5,106 nucleotides of DNA, from positions 1 to 5,106 of the forward strand of contig JANYCL010000336.1 in the NCBI GenBank assembly GCA_025360355.1, written 5' to 3'. The position numbers were made by a program, and so were the translations under genes. Numbering within the stretch: position 1 is the first letter of the stretch; each line of letters starts with the position of its first letter. The notes under the pieces were generated by a model. It saw only the letters and a program-made list of their open reading frames with translations. It was not told where the DNA came from and ran no database searches. Below, in pieces: positions 1 to 5,106 of the stretch. The DNA comes from Sphingobacteriaceae bacterium (GTDB lineage: Bacteria; Bacteroidota; Bacteroidia; B-17B0; Aurantibacillaceae).

Positions 1-66
1 ACTGCACCCGGAGTCATGCTGACCGCCGGCATGGCGATCCTTGCGCTGATGATCGTCGCCTGGTAA
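1..66 (+). CDS. C-terminal end of an unidentified, probably membrane, protein (partial)
   Basis: Reading frame 1 is open from the window edge to a TAA at 64-66 and gives 21 residues, most of them hydrophobic (VMLTAGMAILALMIVAW at the end). This could be a last transmembrane helix that stops almost flush with the membrane. The other plus frames and the reverse strand give no comparably sensible peptide. The segment is about 65% G+C with GCC/GGC/CTG/GTC codons, unlike all other genes here, which are AT-rich. The family cannot be named from 21 residues. The composition could mean transfer, contamination or an assembly junction just after base 66. Confidence 0.45.
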   Translation, partial: TAPGVMLTAGMAILALMIVAW

Positions 67-124
67 CTAATACTGTAAAGAGCGTTATGGTTTTTTTCAT
101 ATAGTTATTTTGAGATATAAATAT

Positions 125-154
125 AAAAAAAAATCCCGAACCTAAGCCCGGGAT
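125..154 (-). terminator. Rho-independent terminator of the SWIB gene
   Basis: On the minus strand a 6-bp GC-rich stem (ATCCCG at 133-138 paired with CGGGAT at 149-154, 10-nt loop) is followed directly by nine T. It lies about 20 bases past the stop codon of the SWIB gene. The plus-strand side has only a weak T tract (CTTTTATTT), so it would terminate poorly from the left. Confidence 0.8.
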
Positions 155-175
155 CTTTTATTTCAAACTGTAAGA

Positions 176-520
176 TTATTTTACATGTTTAGAAAGAACT
201 TTTGCAAGTTCAAACATAGAAATTTGACCTTTACCGCCAAATACTACTTTTAACTTAGCGTCAGCATTGATCATGCGACGGTTTTTCTTGTCTTGCAAGT
301 TGTTTTTCTTAATGTAATCCCAGATTTTTTTAACTACTTCTGTTCTTGGACGCATTGCGCTTCCAATAACGTCAGCTAAAGCCGAGCTAGGAGTTAACGG
401 TTTCATGAAAGCTGCATTCGGCTTTCTTTTAGTTTTGCTTTTAGCTGCTTTTTTTGGAGCTGCTTTTTTCTTAGCTGCTTTCTTAGGAGCTGCTTTTTTC
501 TTTGTTGCTTTTTTAGCCAT
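176..520 (-). CDS. SWIB/MDM2-domain protein with a lysine/alanine-rich histone-H1-like tail
   Basis: This 114-residue protein has two parts. Residues 1-37 are a Lys/Ala/Pro tail with two perfect tandem copies of KKAAPKKAAK (residues 8-17 and 18-27), like the tail of histone H1 and of bacterial H1-like proteins. Residues 38-114 are a complete SWIB domain: KPLTPS near the start, the central VVKKIWDYIKKNNLQD with the typical Trp and the N-N-L-Q-D turn, and the closing SMFELAKVLSKHV. In eukaryotes this fold sits in SWI/SNF subunits and MDM2; small SWIB proteins also occur in Chlamydiae and Bacteroidota. A nucleoid-associated role, with the basic tail binding DNA, is inferred. The ATG at 520 is the only sensible start and has no Shine-Dalgarno, as is usual in this phylum. 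The gene has its own promoter and terminator, so it is monocistronic. Confidence 0.93.
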   Translation of the reverse strand: MAKKATKKKAAPKKAAKKKAAPKKAAKSKTKRKPNAAFMKPLTPSSALADVIGSAMRPRTEVVKKIWDYIKKNNLQDKKNRRMINADAKLKVVFGGKGQISMFELAKVLSKHVK

Positions 521-551
521 GATAAAAGGTTTTGTTTTATTAATTATGACT

Positions 552-583
552 CAAAAATAGAGATTTACTTGTATCCGCAAAAA
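552..583 (-). promoter_or_regulatory. Bacteroidota-type sigma-A promoter of the SWIB gene
   Basis: On the minus strand TTTTTG (583-578) is followed by an 18-nt spacer and TATTTTTG (559-552). This fits the Bacteroidota consensus of a TTTG-like -33 box and a TAnnTTTG -7 box. The predicted transcript start, near 545, leaves a leader of about 25 nt before the SWIB ATG. Confidence 0.75.
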
Positions 584-1080
584 TTTTTGAGAGGGAAACG
601 CAATAATACTATTAACAAAATAGCAACAAGTCGCCAATGAGGAGCTTTTTTTTTCATTGGTAATTTTGTATTTTTTTCGTCATTTCCCCAATGAAAAACG
701 TTTTTATGTAAGGATATTTTTTTCACTTCTCAGAGTCTGTTTTTTTGTTCATAACATTTTTTATAATGGAAAGATCTGCCTAAGGCGTAAAAGTCGCGTA
801 AATTTCATTGGTAAACTGACTAAAAACCTGTTTTTCCATAAGGAAAATGCCCTAATCCCCAATAGAAAACAACGAAATTCATGTAAACAGAAAATTCCTC
901 AAGGGCTATATACGGCATGTTATGATATTTGAATAAGGTTGTGATAACATTAGATACCTATATATGTAGGATCGCTGCAAGCCTATTCTTTTTGAATTAG
1001 ACAGTGAATTATGATAAGTGAGTAGTCTGGCTTGGTTTGGGTAAATTGTTTAATACAGCGGATCATTGCTAATAGATGTA
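584..1080. other. Long stretch with no convincing gene
   Basis: About 500 AT-rich bases separate the SWIB promoter from the tRNA-Glu terminator. The longest open frame (657-932, plus) gives a Phe/Lys/Asn-rich peptide with no recognisable domain and looks like a chance frame over T tracts. No hallmark of tmRNA, RNase P RNA or another known RNA gene was seen. A perfect TAnnTTTG box (TAATTTTG, 661-668) has no -33 partner at the right distance. The left half contains the CCAATGA/TCATTGG cluster listed separately. A 7-bp inverted repeat (ATGTTAT 917-923, ATAACAT 944-950) is the only other structure noticed. Confidence 0.6.
634..811. repeat. Cluster of four CCAATGA/TCATTGG motifs in both orientations
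   Basis: CCAATGA occurs at 634-640 and 688-694, and TCATTGG at 654-660 and 805-811. The first pair (634-640 and 654-660) makes a 7-bp inverted repeat with a 13-nt loop. The second and third copies extend to an 11-bp inverted repeat (TTTTTCATTGG 650-660, CCAATGAAAAA 688-698). The copies at 652-663 and 803-814 share the 12-bp direct repeat TTTCATTGGTAA. The third copy also runs into a perfect 12-bp palindrome, AAAAACGTTTTT, at 694-705. No protein or RNA family can be assigned; a regulator-binding region or a decayed small repeat is possible. Confidence 0.5.
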
Positions 1081-1113
1081 AAAACAAAAAAAACCACCCG
1101 GTTTGGATGGTTT
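1081..1113 (-). terminator. Rho-independent terminator after tRNA-Glu
   Basis: On the minus strand AAACCA (1113-1108) pairs with TGGTTT (1096-1091), with extra G-C pairs possible inside. The hairpin runs into eight T (1093-1086) and then GTTTT. It begins three bases past the last tRNA base, so it closes the GIY-YIG/tRNA transcription unit. Confidence 0.8.
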
Positions 1114-1116
1114 CTG

Positions 1117-1188
1117 TAGCCCGTACGGGAATCGAACCCGTGTTTCGTCCGTGAAAGGGACGCGTCCTAACCCCTAGACGAACGGGCC
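1117..1188 (-). tRNA. tRNA-Glu (anticodon UUC)
   Basis: The minus strand folds into a complete cloverleaf of 72 nt. The acceptor stem is GGCCCGT paired with ACGGGCT, with a G-U pair at 1-72. The D-arm is GTCTAGGGGTTAGGAC. The anticodon stem CGTCC/GGACG encloses the loop CTTTCAC with TTC at 1155-1153. The T-arm is ACGGG TTCGATT CCCGT, and the discriminator is A at 1117. CCA is not encoded, so it must be added after transcription. The GIY-YIG stop codon lies only 14 nt upstream and no separate promoter fits between, so the tRNA appears to be cut from a transcript that also carries the nuclease message. Confidence 0.97.
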
Positions 1189-1189
1189 A
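1181..1189 (-). repeat. Tandem-flank repeat, copy at the intact tRNA 5' end
   Basis: TGGCCCGTT on the minus strand: the first eight bases of tRNA-Glu and the base before them. It is identical to the copy at 1525-1533, and the two copies bracket the GIY-YIG gene. Confidence 0.65.
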
Positions 1190-1202
1190 AAAAAAAGAAC
1201 TT

Positions 1203-1454
1203 TTATTTATTGGGAAAAATTTTCTTGTACAATTGTGCTTTCTCCCAACTATTATTTTTTAAACGCAACTCTCGGATTCTAGCTTCCGTTTTAGTTGCAT
1301 ATTCCTCGGTATAAACAAGCTCATATGGCATCTTGCCTTTTGTCGACTTTGTTCTACCCTCATTGTGCTCTTTTAATCGTTTGTTGACTTCTTCACTAAA
1401 CCCAATATAGGTTGTACCATCTTTCAAACTTTTAAGAACATAAACAAAGAACAT
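1203..1454 (-). CDS. Small single-domain GIY-YIG nuclease (URI type)
   Basis: The 83-residue protein is essentially only the GIY-YIG domain. Visible hallmarks are VYV at residues 4-6, YIG at 16-18, the basic helix with Arg26 and His30 (KRLKEHN), and the second helix KTEARIRELRLK, whose Glu62 fits the metal-binding catalytic Glu. Length and motif spacing match the stand-alone UvrC/Intron/URI-type proteins common in Bacteroidota. The family cuts DNA with one divalent metal ion, but the substrate of these small members is mostly unknown; there is no DNA-binding accessory domain here. The ATG at 1454 follows AAAGGGT closely, and an in-frame TAA lies five codons upstream, so the start is firm. It lies 14 nt upstream of tRNA-Glu and shares the promoter at 1550-1579. 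An intact active site argues against decay. Confidence 0.93.
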   Translation of the reverse strand: MFFVYVLKSLKDGTTYIGFSEEVNKRLKEHNEGRTKSTKGKMPYELVYTEEYATKTEARIRELRLKNNSWEKAQLYKKIFPNK

Positions 1455-1543
1455 ACCCTTTATTTTTTACTTTCCATTTCAACTCTGAAAGACGCCACCT
1501 AGAGGGTGGTCAGCCTTTGGCTGAAACGGGCCATTTTGGTAAT
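1455..1543 (-). promoter_or_regulatory. Structured 5' leader of the GIY-YIG/tRNA-Glu transcript
   Basis: About 90 nt lie between the predicted transcript start and the GIY-YIG ATG. They hold two adjacent hairpins: TCAGCC-TTT-GGCTGA arms at 1510-1515/1519-1524, and CCACC/GGTGG arms at 1495-1499/1505-1509 with a 5-nt loop. Neither is followed by a T tract, so they are not simple terminators. An 11-codon frame (MARFSQRLTTL, 1534-1499 with TAG) covers the first hairpin and ends in the loop of the second. It has no Shine-Dalgarno, and its translation is speculative. Confidence 0.45.
1525..1533 (-). repeat. Second copy of the tRNA-Glu 5' end, upstream of the nuclease gene
   Basis: TGGCCCGTT on the minus strand, identical to 1181-1189, 344 bp away. 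It starts 16 bases after the -7 box at 1557-1550, about where a tRNA 5' end would be expected, but the sequence then diverges from the tRNA into the leader hairpins. Confidence 0.65.
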
Positions 1544-1549
1544 GGAGTG

Positions 1550-1579
1550 CAAAAATAGTACTTTTTTTACAATTTCAAA
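1550..1579 (-). promoter_or_regulatory. Bacteroidota-type sigma-A promoter of the GIY-YIG/tRNA-Glu unit
   Basis: TTTG (1579-1576) on the minus strand, an 18-nt spacer, then TATTTTTG (1557-1550). The spacing equals that of the SWIB promoter. A second TAnnTTTG-like box (TATATTTG, 1583-1576) overlaps the -33 box but has no partner of its own. The likely transcript start is near 1543. Confidence 0.72.
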
Positions 1580-1589
1580 TATAAAGAAC

Positions 1590-1621
1590 AAAAAAGCCCC
1601 CTGATTTCTCAGGAGGCTTTT
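1590..1621 (-). terminator. Rho-independent terminator of the T9SS cargo gene
   Basis: A long hairpin with 12 pairs and one C/A mismatch: AAAAGCC-C-CCTGA at 1592-1604 pairs with TCAGG-A-GGCTTTT at 1609-1621 around a 4-nt TTTC loop. On the minus strand it ends in six T (1595-1590), about 20 nt past the stop codon. It separates this gene from the downstream GIY-YIG promoter. Confidence 0.85.
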
Positions 1622-1641
1622 ATATAAAGTAGAACTAAATT

Positions 1642-3330
1642 TTAGTGTTCAACAACAATTTTAGTGTTGCTTACTTCATTACCATTCGTAATTTTTAAGA
1701 TATAAATACCTTTAGTTAATGAGCTAACATTGATCTCAGCAGAGTTATCAGTAAGCTCTTTCGCTTCAATCACAATTTGTCCTATTGTATTATAAACAAC
1801 AACAGTAGCTTTACCGCTTATTGCGTTTAATTTTACAAATACTGAACTGTTAGCAGGATTAGGGTACACTAAAGCTTCGTTATTGGTAGGTAAAACGTTA
1901 TTCACTCCTAAACCAATACAGCTTCCTGCAAAATTCGCTTCAAAATCCATTATACCTAAGTTTGCAGTTAATGGAGTTAAAGTACCACCTGTAATCGCTG
2001 CTGTATTATAAGTAATAGGGATAATAGGACTTGCATAAGCAGCACAAGGGAAATAACCTGTAACTGTGTTTGCTGTTTGGGCTAAACCAACATGCCAGAT
2101 CTGAGCAGCAGTAACCGGTACACCGGCAGCAAACGTAAATGTTTTAATTGTGTTTAAATCGGGATTTGCAATAGTAATAGTATTACTAGCAGCTAAAATT
2201 ACACCTGCGTTATCAAGCATAACACCATAAATGTTATTTCCAACAGCAGCAGTATTGTTTGATATAGCTAAATTTACTCCAGTTACAGTAGCTGAAACAG
2301 GTAATTGTACCATATTCATAATAATACCTGAACCAGTATTGAAACCAATAGAAGTTGTATAAACAACTGGATTCTCAGCATAACCGCCGGTATTACAAGT
2401 TACAGTATTCTTAAACAACTTTGTATTATTTGCGTTATTCTGATCAGCTGGAACAGAAACGGTAATAGTGTTTGCTCCAAGTGCTAAAGGTGTCCAAGGG
2501 GCAAAGTTTACAGTTGCAGTTGCACCGGCAGCAATAGAAGATACCATTTGGCTGTTGGCAAAAGTATTAGCTCCTGCCATGTTACAACTAACATTAATGT
2601 TATTTAATGTACCTGTGCTATTGTTTCTAACAACTGCAGCAATTGCCATTGGAGAGCTAAGAACCGCAGGAACAGTTCCTAAACTATTAATTAATTCTAC
2701 AGAAACGTCATTAGTAAGTGTGTTAGGATAACCAAAGCGTACGCAAGGACGGAAACTTGAAGTTACACAAACTGTAGGAGCAGATGTAGCGCTAATTCCT
2801 GAAATACAACCATTAACTAAACCTGTACTGTTAGATGCCCAAACAGCTCCTGTTGTTGCATATGGCCCTGCAGACTGGAAATCATAAGCTAAATACATAC
2901 CACTTCCTAAAAATGCAAATGGTGTTGTTAAAGGAAGATCCAAGGTAGTTGCTGTTGCAGGAATTGTAATTGTTCCAACGTAAACAGTTGTCATACCAGG
3001 TATAACGCCTGACCATGTAGTTCCTTTCAGAAAAGTAAGGTCACCTGTATTTTGCATGTAAACGGTAATTGTACCAGTAACAGGAATTGTAGCACCTGTA
3101 GTTGTTGTAAAACCAACACTTGATAAAGTTGTAGAAACCGGGATCGCAGTCAATTCAGTTGCAAGCACTAAGCTAGCACCTCTGAAAAAAGTGTGAGACG
3201 ATGTTCCATTCGGTAATCTGTTTGCTGAAGTAGCATTGTTTGATGGGGTTGTGACAATAAATGTTGCCTGACCATAGGTAAATCCAACGGCTAAAGCAAT
3301 AAAAGCAATAATAAAAGTAAATTTTTTCAT
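1642..3330 (-). CDS. Secreted surface protein with a CARDB-like domain and T9SS type A sorting domain
   Basis: The 562-residue protein starts with a Sec signal peptide (KK, then hydrophobic residues 4-19, likely cleavage near YGQA at 19-22). Residues 22-205 form a Thr/Ala/Ser-rich beta region. Residues about 207-311 look like a CARDB/Ig-like adhesion domain: NDVSVELINS at the start, VRNNSTGTLNNINVS in the middle, DQNNANNTK near the end. Residues 312-475 are another beta-rich region. Residues 488-562 are a type IX sorting domain: YPNP at 489-492, VVVYNTIGQIV, KGIYILKI, and a final KIVVEH. The protein should cross the outer membrane through the Por/T9SS machinery, and the tail is normally removed during surface attachment or release. 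Seven Cys are spread through the mature part. No catalytic motif is visible, so adhesin or surface-layer roles are more likely than an enzyme, but this is inference. Confidence 0.9.
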   Translation of the reverse strand: MKKFTFIIAFIALAVGFTYGQATFIVTTPSNNATSANRLPNGTSSHTFFRGASLVLATELTAIPVSTTLSSVGFTTTTGATIPVTGTITVYMQNTGDLTFLKGTTWSGVIPGMTTVYVGTITIPATATTLDLPLTTPFAFLGSGMYLAYDFQSAGPYATTGAVWASNSTGLVNGCISGISATSAPTVCVTSSFRPCVRFGYPNTLTNDVSVELINSLGTVPAVLSSPMAIAAVVRNNSTGTLNNINVSCNMAGANTFANSQMVSSIAAGATATVNFAPWTPLALGANTITVSVPADQNNANNTKLFKNTVTCNTGGYAENPVVYTTSIGFNTGSGIIMNMVQLPVSATVTGVNLAISNNTAAVGNNIYGVMLDNAGVILAASNTITIANPDLNTIKTFTFAAGVPVTAAQIWHVGLAQTANTVTGYFPCAAYASPIIPITYNTAAITGGTLTPLTANLGIMDFEANFAGSCIGLGVNNVLPTNNEALVYPNPANSSVFVKLNAISGKATVVVYNTIGQIVIEAKELTDNSAEINVSSLTKGIYILKITNGNEVSNTKIVVEH

Positions 3331-3347
3331 ATGTATGTTTTTTTAAA

Positions 3348-3412
3348 TTTAGCGCTAAAGTAATAAATAATCATTTAGTATTTTTACATTTATTTGTTAA
3401 ATCGCTTTAGCG
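3348..3412. promoter_or_regulatory. Palindrome and repeated half-site between divergent genes
   Basis: The 85-bp divergent intergenic region has a perfect 12-bp palindrome, TTTAGCGCTAAA (3348-3359). A second TTTAGCG half-site lies at 3406-3412. Seen as one inverted repeat, CGCTAAAG (3353-3360) and CTTTAGCG (3405-3412) match over 8 bp with 44 nt between. Near-matches to the -7 box overlap or lie between the sites: TACTTTAG (minus, 3362-3355) for the T9SS gene, and TTTATTTG (plus, 3389-3396) for the Rieske gene. This arrangement suits a dimeric regulator controlling both genes, but no regulator gene is in view. Confidence 0.45.
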
Positions 3413-3415
3413 TGT

Positions 3416-4429
3416 ATGATTAAGCTTCCTTATTCAAAAAAACTGTTTCCGTACCCTGATGGTTGGTATGTTCTCCTCAAATCAACTGAGCTCGGGAAGG
3501 GGAAAATTATTTCAAAGAAATTTGCAGGGAAAGATATAGTTGCTTTCAGAACCAATTCCGGAAAACCTGCAGTTTTGGATGCTTATTGCCCTCATATGGG
3601 CGCCCACTTTGGTTTCGGAGGAAGTGTTGATGGAGAAACAATAAAATGTCCTTTCCATTATTTTTGTTTTGATACAGACGGTAATTGTACAAAAACAGGT
3701 TACGAAACAAAACCTCCTGCTAAAGCAATAGTAAAAACATATATTATACGGGAAGTAAATGGTTTTATCATCATCTGGCACCATTCAAAAAATGAAAAGC
3801 CCCAATGGGAAGTGCCTGTTGCTGATAATAATAATTGGAGCGAAGTATTAACTGCTGATTACCATCTAAGTTCGCATCCACAAGAAACAACCGAAAATAG
3901 CGTTGATGTCGGTCATTTTGCCATCGTACATAAATATTTTGATGTACAGGAAATAAAAGAATTGAATTTAAACGGAGCATACCTTAATGCCAAATATTCA
4001 TTCAGTCGTAACGGTGGAATTATAGGAAACGAAAAGATCCGCGCTCATATTAATATCCATGTTTATGGTTTAGGTTATTCTTTTGTTGAAGTAGATATTC
4101 CTCAATATAATTTGCAAACCCGCCAATACGTTTTTCCAACTCCGGTTGAAGACGGAAAAATAATTTTGAAAATTGGAATGTCGGTAAAGAAAGTCGAAAA
4201 ACCTTCTAAAGTAAATCCATTTTTAGCGTTGCTGCCAAAAAGCATGGTTAACTCCATAATTCTTAATAAAGCATTTAAAGGTTATTGTCATGATGTGAGT
4301 CAGGATTTCGATGTATGGCAAAATAAAGTTTATATTGATAATCCCGCGCTTGCATTGGGCGACGGTCCCATAGGGAAATACCGTCAGTGGGCACGTCAAT
4401 TTTATTCTCTCGAAGAAAATGAAGTTTAA
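3416..4429 (+). CDS. Rieske non-heme iron oxygenase, KshA/DAF-36 (steroid) type
   Basis: The 337-residue protein has an N-terminal Rieske [2Fe-2S] domain with ligands Cys58-x-His60 and Cys78-x2-His81, 17 residues apart. Its catalytic domain carries ENSVDVGHFAIVH (160-172), giving bridging Asp164 and iron ligands His167 and His172; Asp297 in SQDFDVW probably completes the triad. The end, DVWQNKVYIDNP then GDGPIGKYRQWARQFY (299-330), resembles 3-ketosteroid 9-alpha-hydroxylase KshA and the cholesterol 7-desaturases DAF-36/Neverland. All key residues are present, so it should be active. It needs an electron-donor reductase, which is not in the window. It lacks the N-terminal membrane segment of animal DAF-36, and the substrate (sterol, hopanoid or another polycyclic) is a guess. 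The start at 3416 has no Shine-Dalgarno and the next gene overlaps the 3' end. Confidence 0.9.
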   Translation: MIKLPYSKKLFPYPDGWYVLLKSTELGKGKIISKKFAGKDIVAFRTNSGKPAVLDAYCPHMGAHFGFGGSVDGETIKCPFHYFCFDTDGNCTKTGYETKPPAKAIVKTYIIREVNGFIIIWHHSKNEKPQWEVPVADNNNWSEVLTADYHLSSHPQETTENSVDVGHFAIVHKYFDVQEIKELNLNGAYLNAKYSFSRNGGIIGNEKIRAHINIHVYGLGYSFVEVDIPQYNLQTRQYVFPTPVEDGKIILKIGMSVKKVEKPSKVNPFLALLPKSMVNSIILNKAFKGYCHDVSQDFDVWQNKVYIDNPALALGDGPIGKYRQWARQFYSLEENEV

Positions 4430-5106
4430 GATCTTCATACTATTTTCTCTTTTAGGTTTTAATTTAAGATCACAAGTTAGTGTGGATAATGCAATAGAAT
4501 TATTTAATGTCCGCCACGAAAAAGCAAATGGTTTACTGGCGGATTCTGTTTTAATAAATAAATGCATTACTGTTTTCGAAACCGAAATAAAAAATCATAA
4601 CGAGAGTGAAAAATGTGTTCTGTATTATTTATTATCCCTAAATTTTAAGGTTCGATTTGTTTTTACTTCCGAAAAACAAAAGAAAAATTTATTGGATAAA
4701 GCAATTGAATTGGAAGAAGTATATATTAAAAAATACCCTTTATCCGGACCAATATTATTCGAATACATTACAAGCGTTGGCTTAAAAGCGGAGTTAACGG
4801 GCGCGTTTACAAATGCCACCAATGGCGTTGTAGAATTAATGAGATCGAACGCATTAAAATTAATTCAACTCGATTCAATGTATTATTCAGCAACAGGATG
4901 GAAAGTGCTTGGCATTTTAAATTACAAAACGCCTTATATCCCACTAATTATTACATGGCCAAGTAAGGAGGAAGCAAAAAGGGTTTTGGAAAAAGCACTT
5001 AAATATTTTCCGACGGACATAGCTAATAATTTTTATTATGCCGAGGCATTAATGGAAAATAATGAGAAAGAAAAAGCACGCGTTTATTTTAATTTGGTGT
5101 TAAAGC
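4419..5106 (+). CDS. Exported TPR-like helical repeat protein (3' end beyond the window)
   Basis: An open frame runs from the ATG at 4419 to the window edge without a stop (229 codons seen). It overlaps the Rieske gene by 11 nt in another frame, which suggests translational coupling. The protein begins with a Sec signal peptide (MKFKIFILFSLLGFNLRSQ, likely cut near the Gln). The rest is alpha-helical with TPR-like segments: near residues 85-103 (KNLLDKAIELEEVYIKKYP), and near 184-229, where SKEEAKRVLEKALKYFP is followed by NNFYYAEALMENNEKEKARVYFNLVL. This pattern, with a GWKVLGILNYKTPYIP stretch in front, resembles the TRAP-associated TatT family of periplasmic TPR proteins, though the partner transporter is not seen. 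It has no enzymatic motif and is probably a scaffold or binding protein. The TPR fold is a good call and TatT a weaker one. Confidence 0.82.
   Translation, partial: MKFKIFILFSLLGFNLRSQVSVDNAIELFNVRHEKANGLLADSVLINKCITVFETEIKNHNESEKCVLYYLLSLNFKVRFVFTSEKQKKNLLDKAIELEEVYIKKYPLSGPILFEYITSVGLKAELTGAFTNATNGVVELMRSNALKLIQLDSMYYSATGWKVLGILNYKTPYIPLIITWPSKEEAKRVLEKALKYFPTDIANNFYYAEALMENNEKEKARVYFNLVLK

Noticed and set aside
657..932. Plus-strand open frame of 91 codons in the gene-free stretch
   Set aside because: The peptide is Phe/Lys/Asn-rich with no domain and crosses several T tracts. It has no promoter at a suitable distance, and its composition fits chance reading of AT-rich intergenic DNA.
917..950. 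Inverted repeat ATGTTAT/ATAACAT with a 20-nt loop
   Set aside because: Seven AT-rich base pairs with a long loop are expected by chance in such DNA, and nothing nearby gives it a role.
1495..1524. Leader hairpins considered as a CRISPR-like or terminator structure
   Set aside because: The two hairpins differ in sequence, there is no repeat-spacer periodicity, and no T tract follows either one.
2468..2731. Plus-strand open frame of 87 codons inside the T9SS cargo gene
   Set aside because: It lies fully antisense to a well-supported coding region, and its hydrophobic make-up follows from the Thr/Ala/Val/Asn-rich codons on the other strand.
3512..3980. Two minus-strand open frames (3512-3784 and 3771-3980) opposite the Rieske gene
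   Set aside because: They are antisense to the Rieske and catalytic motifs of a clearly real gene, have no recognisable domain, and no promoter of the local type was found.
4223..4822. Two minus-strand open frames opposite the Rieske 3' end and the TPR-like gene
   Set aside because: The plus-strand frame carries a signal peptide and TPR-like segments; the minus-strand peptides show no domain.

Overview
The window looks like chromosomal DNA from a member of the Bacteroidota, probably an uncultured flavobacterial or sphingobacterial/chitinophagal lineage. Four things point there: a long secreted protein ending in a type IX secretion (T9SS) sorting domain, two sigma-A promoters of the Bacteroidota type (TTTG or TTTTTG, 18 nt, then TATTTTTG), an almost complete lack of Shine-Dalgarno sequences, and AT-rich genes. 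The first 66 bases are an exception. They are about 65% G+C and read as the end of a membrane protein, so this edge may be foreign or a chimeric join.

Layout from left to right. Bases 1-66 hold the tail of an unidentified plus-strand membrane protein. Bases 125-583 hold a minus-strand SWIB-domain, histone-H1-like protein with its own promoter and terminator. Bases 584-1080 show no convincing gene, but a cluster of CCAATGA/TCATTGG motifs lies at 634-811. Bases 1081-1579 form one apparent minus-strand transcription unit: promoter, hairpin-rich leader, small GIY-YIG nuclease, tRNA-Glu(UUC), terminator. Bases 1590-3330 hold a minus-strand T9SS-exported surface protein and its terminator. Bases 3331-3415 are a short divergent promoter region with a perfect 12-bp palindrome. 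Bases 3416-5106 hold a plus-strand Rieske oxygenase of the steroid-hydroxylase type, overlapped by 11 nt by an exported TPR-like protein that runs off the window.

The most interesting point is the tRNA-Glu/GIY-YIG unit. The first eight bases of the tRNA plus the base before it (TGGCCCGTT on the minus strand) also occur 344 bp upstream. That second copy lies at the distance from the promoter where a tRNA 5' end would be expected. The simplest reading is that a GIY-YIG cassette entered between the promoter and the tRNA gene and left a duplicated tRNA 5' end, so that the nuclease is expressed from the tRNA promoter. This is an inference from a 9-bp repeat and the geometry. Secondary points are the CCAATGA motif cluster, the palindrome between the divergent genes, and the coupling of a steroid-type oxygenase to a secreted helical-repeat protein.
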